From: Scatophagus argus
Taxonomy: Eukaryota > Chordata > Actinopteri > Scatophagidae
Reading direction: 5' to 3'
DNA length: 64,000 nt
Assembly: GCF_020382885.2 (NCBI RefSeq)
Contig: NC_058496.1
Span: forward strand, 3,216,501 to 3,280,500
In this document: positions 44,101 to 55,767 of the stretch, in pieces
How the letters are laid out: every line of letters starts with the position of its first letter
Numbering within the stretch: the stretch's first letter is position 1
Program-made: the position numbers and the translations under genes
Notes under the pieces: generated by a model
The model's database searches: none
What the model was told of the DNA's origin: nothing
Seen by the model: only the letters and a program-made list of their open reading frames with translations

Positions 44101-44856
44101 CACAAAAGAATAATGATACAACCTAGCCAAATGTGTACTTAACACATTTTCCCTTTGGTTTGGGATGTAGTGGAGAAGCTTGTTGAACTGAGTGCTGCTA
44201 ATGGGGGGAAAAACCCCCCATGATATTAATTCCTAATCTCTGGGCTCAGATCTACGAACCCTGCACATTTGTAACACACGTGGTGCTTTTCCCTGTGCTG
44301 GCTTGGCTTGACTCGGTCTGACTCTCTGAGCCAGTGCTTCACTTCAAGCCTCTGATTCAGTTAGTAGCTACAAAAGTTCTGTAAGCTGGACAGAGAGACT
44401 TTTGAGAAGGTCTTTCTTTCTTTCTGGTCTCCTGCACGTGAGTCGAGTCTGGCAAAACGTTTGTTTGAGTTGGAGAAGTGGGTTCACGACAGGTGAGCCG
44501 ATGTCGACAAGACGCCACCACAGCCTGCTTGTTGGTGGCCAACCCGTGATGAGCCCAACTCTCCCACTCACTCAAATGCGTTGCGAGACTGGTAATGGAA
44601 ACGAAATCAGCAGGTCACGGCCAAAAGTGTCGATGGAACAGGCCGCATGTAGAATGCGCTTGTGATGAGACGTTTATGTACTGTGTGAAAGCCTCTGTTT
44701 GCTGTTGACAGTCTGGTCACATTCGATATTAAAATCACCAAGGGGAGATCATATCAATACTTGGGGATTCAGGCAATGACAGACAGATAGTTTTAGGTGT
44801 GTATCACAGCAGTGGGGCTCGAGCAGAAATCTGGGATCTGAGCATTTCGGCGACTG

Positions 44857-47800
44857 CTAGTTCAGTTTGTCCTGGAATATGTACAGATTGTTGGTGGTGG
44901 CCACAGCGATGATGTTGTCCAGGGGATGCCAGGCAGTGTGGAGGATTTTCTTGTTAAAGTCCAGACTGTCTACACTGATCTCATCTTTTTTGCGCTTCCC
45001 ACCCGTGCTTACTTTGCGAGGTTTCAGGACCGATCGTGGCTTGCTGTTCTCCCGCGACGCCTCAAAAGTCACATCCTGCCGATAGCCTCTGTCAAACATC
45101 CTGAAGAAGTTGTTGTAGGAGCCGGTCATCACAACGCTGCCGAGGGTCAAGGCAAGAGTGAGTGGTGGTAAAACACAGGGCAAAAATGAAGGACAGTCAA
45201 TCAAAAAGCCACAGGAGTATGAGCGTGACATGTACCACTACAGAAGCATGTGCACAACAACCCTCTGCCACCCAAACCAAATCGTCTGCAGCCTTATGCT
45301 CTGCATGGAGCAGATAACCACTGTTTTTGATAAGGTCTGGGCTCAGTTGCGTCAAATAAGGGTCAGCCCAAAATACGTGCATGCATCATGCATTATGAAA
45401 AACATATTTTGTTCCATCAGAGTAACAACACTTCTCCGGAAGGCATCTTTTGATCCTGATAATAAAGATTCTCACCTGTCGTTCCCATTCCAGCAGCACT
45501 CAAACTTGTCAAAAATGCAATCATTCTCGTAGAGTGAACACAACTTACTCCTGAGATATTCATGCACCTGTTAAAAGGAAGTGACAAAAACACAGTCGTT
45601 AGTTAAGAGCTGTGCAAGACAGAATATAACATATGATGATTACTTCTGTAAAAAAACCTCCCTCTGGAATCAGGCCCTCCTATCTGCAAGATAAAACTGA
45701 TAACTGATTGTAACAACATAACTTCAGTCTTGGTGCACAGCGTGGCAGCAGTCACAGACCTGATATGTCTCTACTGGCCGAGTCTCCATGTTGAGATCCC
45801 AGATTTTGACAGACAGGTAGTCACGGGTCATCATGTAGCGTCCACTGTGGCTGAACTTCACATCAGAAATGGAAGAGATGATCTCAGAAAAGAACGAACG
45901 ATTGTTTGGATCCTCTGGCTCTTCAAACACTGAGAAAAAAGAAAAGGATGCAGGTCATTTGTATACCTTGACTGCAATTAATTTTTTGAACAGATGTGCA
46001 TAATTTAATGCAGCAACATGTACAAGTTTTAATAGTGTGGTCACTGGAGGATCATATTTTTATGTTCTGTCTGTGCCCTCAGTCCCACAGTTAAGGCAAG
46101 CCTATTGTGTACTCTACAAGCTGGCTTTTTCTAGAACAAAACATAAAAATAAAAATTTTCTCCTGGTCTTCATTAAATAAAGGGGCCATCAAAAATGATC
46201 AATAATCAATTGACTGAAATTAAACATTCTGTCATGATAAATATTTCAGCTATATATTTTTTTTCCATCTCTCTCTCTCTCCATGTTAATGATTTCACAA
46301 GACTACTGAACTCACACAGGTGTGGGGCATTCAGCTAACCAGACTCTTCTCGCACTTCAAAGTTTGCCGAGGGGGTACTGCGGGTCAGAGGTTGGTGCTG
46401 CTGCCTCTGAAGGAGGTCAAAGGTTTTCTTCATTACAGCCACCTTTCCTATTGGTTCAAATAAGTTCTTCCACCCTTGCCAAAGCATTGTTAACGTGACT
46501 GGTGCTGATATTTGAGACAACCTTCACAACACTTGCAAACTCACTAATTCACCAGTTAAGACTTCTTGTCTCTCTTGCTGTTAGGAAAGAAAAAGTTACC
46601 TCCCAATCTAAAGGTTGGATGCCATTCTAGTCAACACGCTGGCTGATAAACACGCTATGCCACTTCCCTTGATGGAAAGACTGACCTCACAGTCGAAGCG
46701 GTTCAACAGGAGATTTTTAGGCTCGACATGTATTAAAACAGTGGTCCTCCACGCTGACGTTTTCACAGCATAAAAGAACCTGAGCTTACTTTTGGCGTGC
46801 TTGTCGCACAGAGCTGATGTCCTCATGTCACACAGGCGGATGGTGCCCTTACTGCTGCTGTAGACAAAAGTGTTGCACTGGTTGGGGTGGAACTCTGCGG
46901 CTGTGATCACCTCCGTCAGCTCCTCCATATTTGCCGGCTTAATGTCAACAATGTCTGAAGAAGTGAGGTTAAGGTCAAAGGGATAAACTGAAAGAGAAGT
47001 CCTTCAGAAACGACAGGAAAAGGATTTATTCAACTCGTAGAGAAAGTCTGCCATTTTCCCAGTGGCCCAAAATGATTTGCATGGCACTGGGTCAGAATAC
47101 GTTGGTCTTAGAAGTCAGCCTGCACTTACATGACAAGCAGCTTTTGGTAGCACATAATTCAGTGCTGGATAGGCAAAAATCTTCTAGCCAGAATGTCATG
47201 TGGTCAGTTCAGTTCAGCTCTAAAACGTTTACTTCAGGGTCCAGCTGAGCCGCTATGTGTAGAGGCAGAAACTTTCTTCCTCTGAGGACATCTAGTGGTA
47301 GCACCAAATATGACACTGTAATATGGATCAGAAAAAATGTGTCCTAATATGCAGGGGGTTTCAGTGATTAAGAATGAACAGCATAACTGATGTGTGGTGG
47401 ACCCGGATGCATGAGGGGATCATAATCTGACAGCGAGTCAGAGACACCTTCAAGCAAAGAAATAAGCTAACCAGGACATATTAGTCATTATTTCACATAT
47501 TGTACATGCGCAGAAGGAAATTAAGTCCTGCAAACTTATGTATTAAGTTAACAACATGGTTGAGCCCAAATAAATTTCCAAATAACCACAACCGTAAGTG
47601 AGTAGTCTTGGTAGCCACGACTTTCTTATGCAGGAGACATAATTATAGTCTAAGGGAATACCTATGCTGAATTACATAAAAACTCATAGAAGAAAGAGGA
47701 ATTTAAAAAAACTAAACCTAAAAAAAGGATACTGAAGCTGCGATCGGTGATCTCCAGATTCCAGAGGTTGATGCGCAGGTCATCTGCAGACAGGTAGGTC

Positions 47801-50800
47801 TCACAATCACTGTTGACTGAGATGGAGTTGATATGGTAGGTGTGAGCATTTGCAAACACTCGTCTAGGGCTGGCCTCCACCATCAAGTCCATGGGCCTGA
47901 ATACTGGTACCTGAGGAGACGAGCGGGGTCAGCATCACTTCATTTTCAGGCAAAACAGAGCACACTGTGCAGTCACAATAATATTATGTCATTTTTAACG
48001 ATCTTTATATAAAAGGAATTTTTCCACCAAGCACAAAACACGTCCCAAACTGTTCTTGTAGCGCTGATGAAGAGGCAGACAGATGTCCAAACCACAACAC
48101 ATGCTGGTTGATGAATAAGTCTGCCAGCATTCTGTATGTTTGTATCCTTGAGATTTTGCTGGTAGTGTGAGGGGGAAAAACATTTCACTAATACTGATGC
48201 AGAAACTCACAGATAGCTAAAAATAAAGGGTCAAGCCTCAGTGTGAGAGACTACCAGCTAAACTGAGTTTATATTTGGAAACTGTTCAATGATTATAGAT
48301 CAGCTTCCTAATGTGGAGGATGCATGTGAACCTGAACAGACCCCTTTTTTCCGAAGAGACTTGTCAAACACTGAGCGAACTACTGACACCTTTAACCCAT
48401 TGGTGTCAGTAGGTAATATTAATAGGGTTATTAATATTATTCATAACACATGTGCCTGGAGAGTGGAGTGACTGGAAAACAATAGAGAGAAGAAATAATA
48501 CTTTATCTTTGTCTCAACTAACTGAAAATTTGTTCAATAAGCTTCTAAAAAGTGTAACACAATTAGTCTCGATTTTATAAACACTTAATTAAAGGGACAA
48601 TCCACTATGCAGACTGAGTACGATCACCTGTATGAACACCTACTCTACCTCTGTGGGGTAGCAGGATGCTGTACACACCGGCAGTGACAGTTAAGACATA
48701 ATTAATAATGCATACAGCAAGTGCTCCACATAATTGGTACAGTGACAAAGCAGTTTGTACACACCCGTAGTGTTGTGACAGTATTGAAATCTCTGTATCG
48801 CCCATCTTCTTCCTTCAAATTGTAACCCTCTGGTCTCTTGTCACGCTCGCTGATTTTCCACAGCTTTATGGTTTTGTCTACCAATGAGAGCAGAGATCAA
48901 GACAAACTTATCTTCAGTAACACAAGACATATTTAGGATTACTTGGCGTGGGATGATGACCCCAGAGGCTCCATGGAGAGGTTTCAGGTTAAAATAGCTA
49001 AACATCACCAACTCACGACTGCTACAGTGAATTAATTAAATCAGGATACAGTGGCTTACGAACCATTTGTAGACAAAAGGAACTGTGCTGCGTTCTTCTG
49101 AGGCAGCCACCTGATCTTGTTGATCTTCTCCTCAATCTCAAGGCTTTTCAGGTAGTCGAACTCGGGCTCGTGGCTCTGGAAGGTGCTGTAAACATTGTAC
49201 TCTCCTCGACACTGTGGCTGATTCTTACTCTGAATAATGACAGACCGCAGATCTGAGTTAGTTCAAATGCTATTAGAACTTTGCTGAGAGCAAGAATCAG
49301 CTCATGTATGATCAGAAGCCACACAAAATTAGGGATGACATGGTTACAGATTTGTGTAGGGTCACCAAAACTTACCTCTGGCTCCTGCTGAAAGATGACA
49401 ACACGACCGCCCTTGTCCCCAGTGGCTAGCAGCTCCCCAGAGTGGTTGAATTCAACAGTAGATATGATGTCAGCTGTCAACAAGGTGGTGTGATTAGAAT
49501 ATCATCAAACTTTGTGCCCTTCTTTCTAATTTGCATAAATCTGAGGTGTGTTTAATGTGAAAATATTTTGCACTGGTTTGCAAAACCTCTCTGGTTGAAA
49601 GGTTGAGTTCCCTAAAAACTCTTCCAGCAGTGTTAAAGATCTTGTACGTTTGCTCCTGTTTTGCCCACGTACAGCATGAGGGGTCAAACCACGGTGACAC
49701 AACAGAGCAGTGACGCACAGGTACTGTATGTATACACACACACACACACACACACAGTGTGATAGTGCAATGGAACCTCTACTAAACAAGCTTGGGATGG
49801 GGAAAAAATTGGCATTCAACACTTTCCAAAGACAAGCAACAATCAATCCCTGTTTACAGGCTGGCACTATTCTGAGCCAGTACCATCCTTAATATAGACT
49901 ATAATGTTGTTTCTCTCTCAACAGAGCACACAAAGTGCCTGATACAACCAGGCTCCTTGCAAACTCTCATATGCGGGAAAAGGCAGAGTGAAGGAGAAAA
50001 TTTCTGCACATACAACCACTACACCAATGGGTTTTCAGTTTATGTACTGCTGTGTATTACTGACACAAGGATAGGCTCACATTTATACTTGATCTCAAGC
50101 AAAGTTTACAGTAAACACCCATGTTGTCCCTCACGCACAATTAAGTTCATCATGTACTGTAAATATGCGTGTTTAGGGAACCTGTGAATTCACTCAGGAC
50201 AACAGGAAGGGGGTGGTGGGTACTTGATATATGAAAATGACCCACTACAGGGCTTTATGTGCATTAATCCCGATGAATTGTGTAAAAATTATTGACAGCA
50301 TTGCTGCGACAGTTTAGAGTCACTCCTGAAACGATGTTGCTGTGAGTCAGGATAATCACAGACGTCATCAGGGCTTTTATTGTGAGTCATTATTTCACAA
50401 AAAATAATTCAATGAAATCTGTCCTGAAGGTGGATTATCCTCAGTAACCATGACAAGAGTTCATGAAAAGACAGCCTGCCATCAAGGTTTCCATTTTGTG
50501 ACATTTTGTAATGCTTTGAGGAGCACAAAACAAACTTAATTCAGCCAAATTTTATTGATTTTGAGGAAGAAGTCTCAAAATTTACTGTCATCAGCTTGTC
50601 TAGATACCAACAGAGTCAAGTATATAAAAACCTATTTGGAAAAGCTAATTCTGAAGTGCTGAATGTTTTTCTTTTGTCTTGGTCGATCAGACCCTTTCAA
50701 AGCAGGGCTTAACACACCGCTGAGGTCGTGCCCAAGCAAACTGACTGCTCAAATAAACGCACTGCTTCAATAACTTTCATCTTGTTTACAAGAAGCCCTT

Positions 50801-51566
50801 GTCCTCCAAAGGCAGAGACATACATGCAATTAATTTCACTCCCAAGCAAGCAAAAGTCACTTTTCACATGTTGGATAAATACACTCGGAGGACTTCTCAA
50901 AGCAATGCCTGCGCCACACCACTGACCCTTTTCATTCACAGGCTAATGTTCCAAAACTGCAACAGCTCGTAGAACTTTTCATTACCTGCACAGAGCATGA
51001 AGTGTAGCACTGAAGCTAACCTCAGAACAAGCGTGCACAGGATGCCAGTCAGACAGTGCGGGTTAGCAACTGTTCACTGACCAGCGCATGGACTTACCTT
51101 CAGCGACATCATCATCTATCGCTCCTTTGACTTGGGAAAAGCACCACTGCACATCGCTGTTCCCACCGCCGGCCCCTGCACGAAACACAAGCCCAAGTTT
51201 TCACACACCACACCATCAAACATAACTTTACACGCGTTAGCCTGGGGCTAACTTAGCTAAATTTAGTGATATGAGAACAAGGCCTTCCGTGACTTCATAA
51301 TAATTACACATTTTGATCGGCGTTGCATATTTCCAGGCACATGATATAGTTTGAGCGCGTTTGCGGTGCAAAACGCTCACTTTCACACTGTCAGTGACAC
51401 ACAGTAGCATCCCAGCAGCGTATCTTAGCTTGCTAGCTACTCTTCGCTCGTTAACCACAACAGAGGAACGGTCATCTGTGCTAAACCGGATAGCAGTCAC
51501 CACTTGGAAAATAATTCAGCTTCAGACACTCTGACGGACTTATCTCTCTTTAGATTTACCTGCCAT
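44857..51566 (-). CDS. ppp2r2a: PP2A regulatory subunit B55 alpha
   Basis: Ten coding exons: 51566-51560, 51175-51098, 49473-49376, 49229-49064, 48877-48765, 47910-47733, 46954-46790, 45929-45760, 45567-45476, 45136-44857; 1347 nt, 448 aa (human 447). The protein is a seven-bladed WD40 propeller that targets the PP2A core enzyme to substrates such as CDK1 targets, p107 and tau. The first exon codes only MAG plus one base, as in vertebrate B55 genes. Family blocks are intact: [38 protein letters not shown], the exposed hairpin with [67 protein letters not shown], and the end [29 protein letters not shown] fits the alpha paralog better than delta (human delta reads PFRITALRVPILKPMD), and synteny agrees. 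The fish-specific stretch [12 protein letters not shown] replaces human ENKIQSHSRGEY. The intron reads nearest 47910 and 46954 open into chance frames. Confidence 0.97.
49734..49757. repeat. CA microsatellite in ppp2r2a intron 2
   Basis: A pure run of about twelve AC units. Confidence 0.9.
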
Positions 51567-53620
51567 TGTGAGCGACTCAGACACAGGGTGTCTCTGTAGC
51601 GGGCTCAGGCCCTGAACTGGAACAGTGCTGACCCGGGTGGGCTGGGTGGTTCTGGTCGAGGAGCAGTGGAGGAATAAACCTGAGAATGCGGTTAGTCAGT
51701 AACTTCGAAGACCGCACAAGTCCTCGGCCCAGCTGATACAGACAACACGAAACAGTTTCCAAACAAGGAGAGTGAACTACAATCCTTAGTAGTGAATTTT
51801 AGACTTTGCACTCTACTTTGAGATTTCCCTCGCCTCTCCCTCTCCCAGCATTACACTTTCAAAATGGCGCAGGGCGGGAGGCGTTCGCCAGGCTTCTAAC
51901 GGAGAGCGGCGAGGATGCATCATGCAAATTTAATCTAGCCGACTCCCGAGACGCGGGCCTATTTCCCCTCTCCCCGAGACCACATGGATGATTGATTTAT
52001 AGAGCGATTATTTTTCACTGAAAATTAATAAGGACTTCTTAGAAAAACCCAGTAATACCTTAAACTCCGTCCACGTGGATCGTTTCAGTAAGGGAAATCG
52101 AACTAGCCCACGCGCGCAGGGTTTTTGGCTCCACGGCAAAAGTGAAGTAGATTTAATATGAAGTTTGAGAAAACAATAACTTTTAACTCTTTTATTTTAG
52201 ATGTAGTTTAAGTTGCAACTAGAGATGATTCAAATATTAGTCATAGTATATTTGTGATGCGAAAAGTTATTTAATTAGGGCTTGGGTTGGTGCTGCTGAC
52301 CCATTGAGACGTTAAGAATGTTTTTCCTCCAGGAAAACCCCCGGTGGCACCTGCAACTGCCCCCGAGCTTCGGATGGACCTGTTGACTTTCTTGCACCTG
52401 CAGACAGCAGTTTTGGAGGACACCACTCAGAAAGGTTTGCCTCGGTGTGACAAACTGAGTTCAGGCTTTAGTGGGGGACCGCCATGCCAGCATATGCAGT
52501 TTTTTTGACATTTTGTCTTGCTCAGTTGTTACAAATAACATTAATGGCAGCTCTGTTCTACTCAGGTGTCACAGTAAACCATGACAGCTAGGCAGCCTGC
52601 ACAGTAGGAGGACCCTGAAACCAAAGCAGCCAATTGGAATCGAGCCTGTTTATTGATTTTATTATTTACACCTATCTGATTGTCAAAGGTCTTCTGTGTC
52701 CTCCTCTAAACTGAATCTCTGTTCTGTCAAACTAGAGAGGGACATCACTTTTCACGGATGCACATTAAACCCTAAGCCACAGGGGCATCCTAGTTTTTGG
52801 TAATTTGATTAAAGATATGTGCACCATTTAAGCACAATTTAAATGGAAATAATAAAGGCCCCAAAGCTTTTAACTCGACAATACAGGGCCTCAGATTAGG
52901 TAATAATGCCAGTGTTGCCTAAAGGCCAAAGTCAGATCTGTTTATTTAGTTCTTTGGTGATGCAGTACTGCCGGCCAATTACAGTTTGTGAAATTACCAC
53001 AGTTTAGTAACCCGTACAGTAACCCGGGTGCACTCAGGCCCTCTGAGCCTCTGGGGCCCTTGCCCGCCTGGTGGCTCAGCATTCGCTTTCACCCAAGATC
53101 CTATAAGAAGAGACAGTTTTGTTTCATTAATTCATCCGAGAGAAATTAGCACTGCAGCAGAGAAAGAGAGCCTCTGCTGATGAATTGGCAAACTTTATAT
53201 GTGCTTCTCAAGAAAGAGAAAAAAACAGCTTTTATCAATCAAGAACACACAAAGCTGATTTTGTATGCTGCACAACTATACAAACATGTTTTATAGCTTC
53301 ACTGTGGTCATTTTTCAGCTCAGCAAATATCACAGTTTCTAGACTGCACATTTAACACTGTCCACAAACACATCTGATGACGAGTTGCTCTATTTGCCTG
53401 CGACATTCTGTTGCTTATTCACAAATAAAACCCAAAAAAACAACACAACTGCTCAAAAGCTGTGAGCTCTGCTGCACAGTGCGAATCAAATTATGAAGCA
53501 AATGCGATCACTCCAGCTGTTATTGTTGTGCGTGGAGACATTAATGATTTATAGGAACTGCATAGACCACAAATCCCAAGGAGGTCCGAGTCCGAGAACG
53601 GGCTCATTCTTCAGCAGTCG
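51567..53620. other. ppp2r2a promoter and spacer
   Basis: The ppp2r2a 5' UTR and promoter lie in about 51567-51960: CpG-rich, TATA-less, with aaaatggcgcagg (YY1-like AAnATGGCG) near 51860 and actacaatcct near 51777, which partly resembles the ZNF143 motif. Beyond this, 52000-53600 shows no gene; two TTTATT words at 52649-52663 could be distant polyadenylation signals for the small minus-strand gene above. Confidence 0.4.
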
Positions 53621-53622
53621 CT

Positions 53623-53829
53623 TTACTTTCCCACCACAAAATAAGTGGTCCATCTGGCGAGGAGCAAAGAGCCGAACAGCACCGTGTAGCTGAAGAGAAC
53701 AAATCTGAGGATTTCCCTGAATGTCCGGAGGAAGCGGATTAACAAGGGCTCCACGTCCAGAGGCTCCTGCTGTGTCTTCTGCCTGCGACCAGGTTGAGTC
53801 AGGTGTCCCATGTTCTCACCTCCACCCAT
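53623..53829 (-). CDS. Small single-pass membrane protein, unrecognised
   Basis: A 68-codon frame starts MGGGENMGHLTQPGRRQKTQ, continues QEPLDVEPLLIRFLRTFREI, then has one strong hydrophobic helix (about residues 42-65, LRFVLFSYTVLFGSLLLARW then TTYFVV) and ends GK-stop. The ATG follows directly after a good splice acceptor (gtgcttgcag), so this is probably the only coding exon behind a noncoding first exon; a donor-like AAG/GTTTGA occurs near 54410 on the same strand. The layout (hydrophilic basic start, acidic patch, amphipathic stretch, terminal helix) resembles small integral membrane proteins or tail-anchored micropeptides. I cannot name the family. The frame also extends twelve residues upstream, but that part crosses the acceptor and is likely intron. 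Confidence 0.5.
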   Translation of the reverse strand: MGGGENMGHLTQPGRRQKTQQEPLDVEPLLIRFLRTFREILRFVLFSYTVLFGSLLLARWTTYFVVGK

Positions 53830-53830
53830 T

Positions 53831-55220
53831 CTGCAAGCACACACTTCAGTCAAAGTTCAACTTCAATTCAGCAAGCACACACATTATTTTTCAGTGCTTT
53901 TCGTGCACTTGTTCATCAAGTGCAAACAGATTTGTTCCCAGCCTTGTAGAAGCTGAGGATGCTGCATTATCACAAGAGCACTGTTAATAATTTATCTGTA
54001 AATTGCACTGAGAGGGTTCGGTATTGATCTGCTTAGTCTACAAAACAGTGTGCAACATCCTCAGCATCCACTTTTCACAATGTCTTGGACTGTTGATATT
54101 TCTGAGGAGGTGCTGAATACGTTCACGTTTTCTCGGAAGCAGTTGCTCAATGAGCTGCGGAAGTTACAGCCCATCTTGTATTTTAGTCAGAATACATAAT
54201 AACATAATAAATATACAGATTTGTTGTTATTCGACGGTTATAAACAAATGTCAGTACAATGCAGACGGTCGTCATGTCTAAAAACGTGTTAATCTCTTGT
54301 CCTGGAAAAGGTTTAACATACTTAAGCTAAAAGAGTAAATTCAAACATGCATGAATCACAAAGCTCAAAGTCTAATTTCTACAGTAAAAAAAATTAAACC
54401 ATTCAAACCTTAGTGTTGTTGGAGCAGGACAGGAGCTGAGCAGCAAGTGGGCTCCTGTGCTTCCAGCCCTGAAGTCCAAGTTGGTGTGTGCTGCTGTGAG
54501 CGTTTCAAGCCCTGATGGCAGAGGAGGAGCCAAAAGCAATATCTGATCACCAGGATCTGAACCCCCTGAGATTGATCTAATGGGAGTTTAAGTCTTCAGT
54601 GCACCTGCTCCTCAAACAAAGGAACTGAAGCGTAAGATTCTGCCCATGAAGCGCAGTTCATAAGACAAAAATATGTTTGTTTGTTTTTTGAAAAATTAGG
54701 TTCCAAGTCTTCCAGCCAATCAGACAGCGCAGAACACGAACATGGATTTACTCAAGCCAGTTCACCAAAACCTCCGAGTGCTGTCAGCAGGGCTCCCTGT
54801 GTTCATAGTGTACGGCACGGAGAAGGTATTGACTGAAGCAGAGATCAAACACCCTCCCGCAGCACAGTTATCCTCGACCGGAACATGGAGCAAATGGCTT
54901 CCTAATTCAATCAGTGTCCTGTGCTGTCAAATCACGGGCTGCCATGGGCTGAGCTCTCCAGACAGCGCAGGGCCATTACCGGCTGATCGGGAGGCCTGTT
55001 ACGGCGCTAATTGCTCCTTCAGAGAGCCGGACCACCGCTGACGGATACACTCCCGTCTCTGCTTTTCATCTGCTCTCCCTGATCACAATCAGCTTGCCTT
55101 TCTGAAAATTATCTACTTAACAAAATCCAAAATAGCTTCCCACACGACCGAGTGATTTCAGACATTTTTAAAACAATTTTTACCCCAGCAAAAACCGAAG
55201 AAAATCGCCTCTGAATGTGT
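53831..55220. other. 5' side of the small membrane-protein gene and spacer to vps33a
   Basis: This may hold the noncoding first exon of the minus-strand small gene at about 54410-54510. The stretch 54720-55040 is richer in GC, with a chance 99-codon ORF. No other feature is supported. Confidence 0.35.
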
Positions 55221-55225
55221 TCGTC

Positions 55226-55231
55226 TTTAAT
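55226..55231 (-). terminator. vps33a: Probable vps33a polyadenylation signal
   Basis: TTTAAT on the plus strand is the common variant ATTAAA on the minus, about 540 nt after the vps33a stop codon. Confidence 0.4.
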
Positions 55232-55767
55232 CATCTTATACATGACATCATCACAAAGGTTTCAATCATACATACATATATACAACAGCTCTACAGCAGA
55301 GCAATGACCTCAGTGATGGATAAACAGTAGCACTAAACCTGATTTACATTATATTGTCTGGGTGCAAATCAGGGACTGCATAAAAAAAAATTAAAGGTGC
55401 CCTGTGGAGTTTATGTGTGAAGTGCAGGAAAGCACCAGCAAAGACAGGCAAGAAAGCACGAATGTAACAATGCATGGTTTAACAAAGTGTAGGAAAAACC
55501 AGCTTTGCAAATGAAGAAGGAAATACATTCATGTTCTGGCATTAAGGAAACACACAAACACGCCTGACGACTGGTCAGTAACACTGACAGTAAACATAAC
55601 TTTTGTTTGTTTAGGAGAAAATTGCACTGGGCACCATTAAAGAGCCTGCTGCTGTTTAACAGACATCAATGAAACACCTGCAGGACACTGACGTGGACAT
55701 AAAAAGTGCAGCTGAGGTTTTCTGATGGATGGGGTGTTTGATGTTTCCAGGTGCGCATGCAGGTGAC

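Noticed and set aside
44190-44215. Short g-run/c-run inverted pair (ggggggaaaaacccccc)
   Set aside because: Too short and simple; an ordinary UTR feature with no support for a function.
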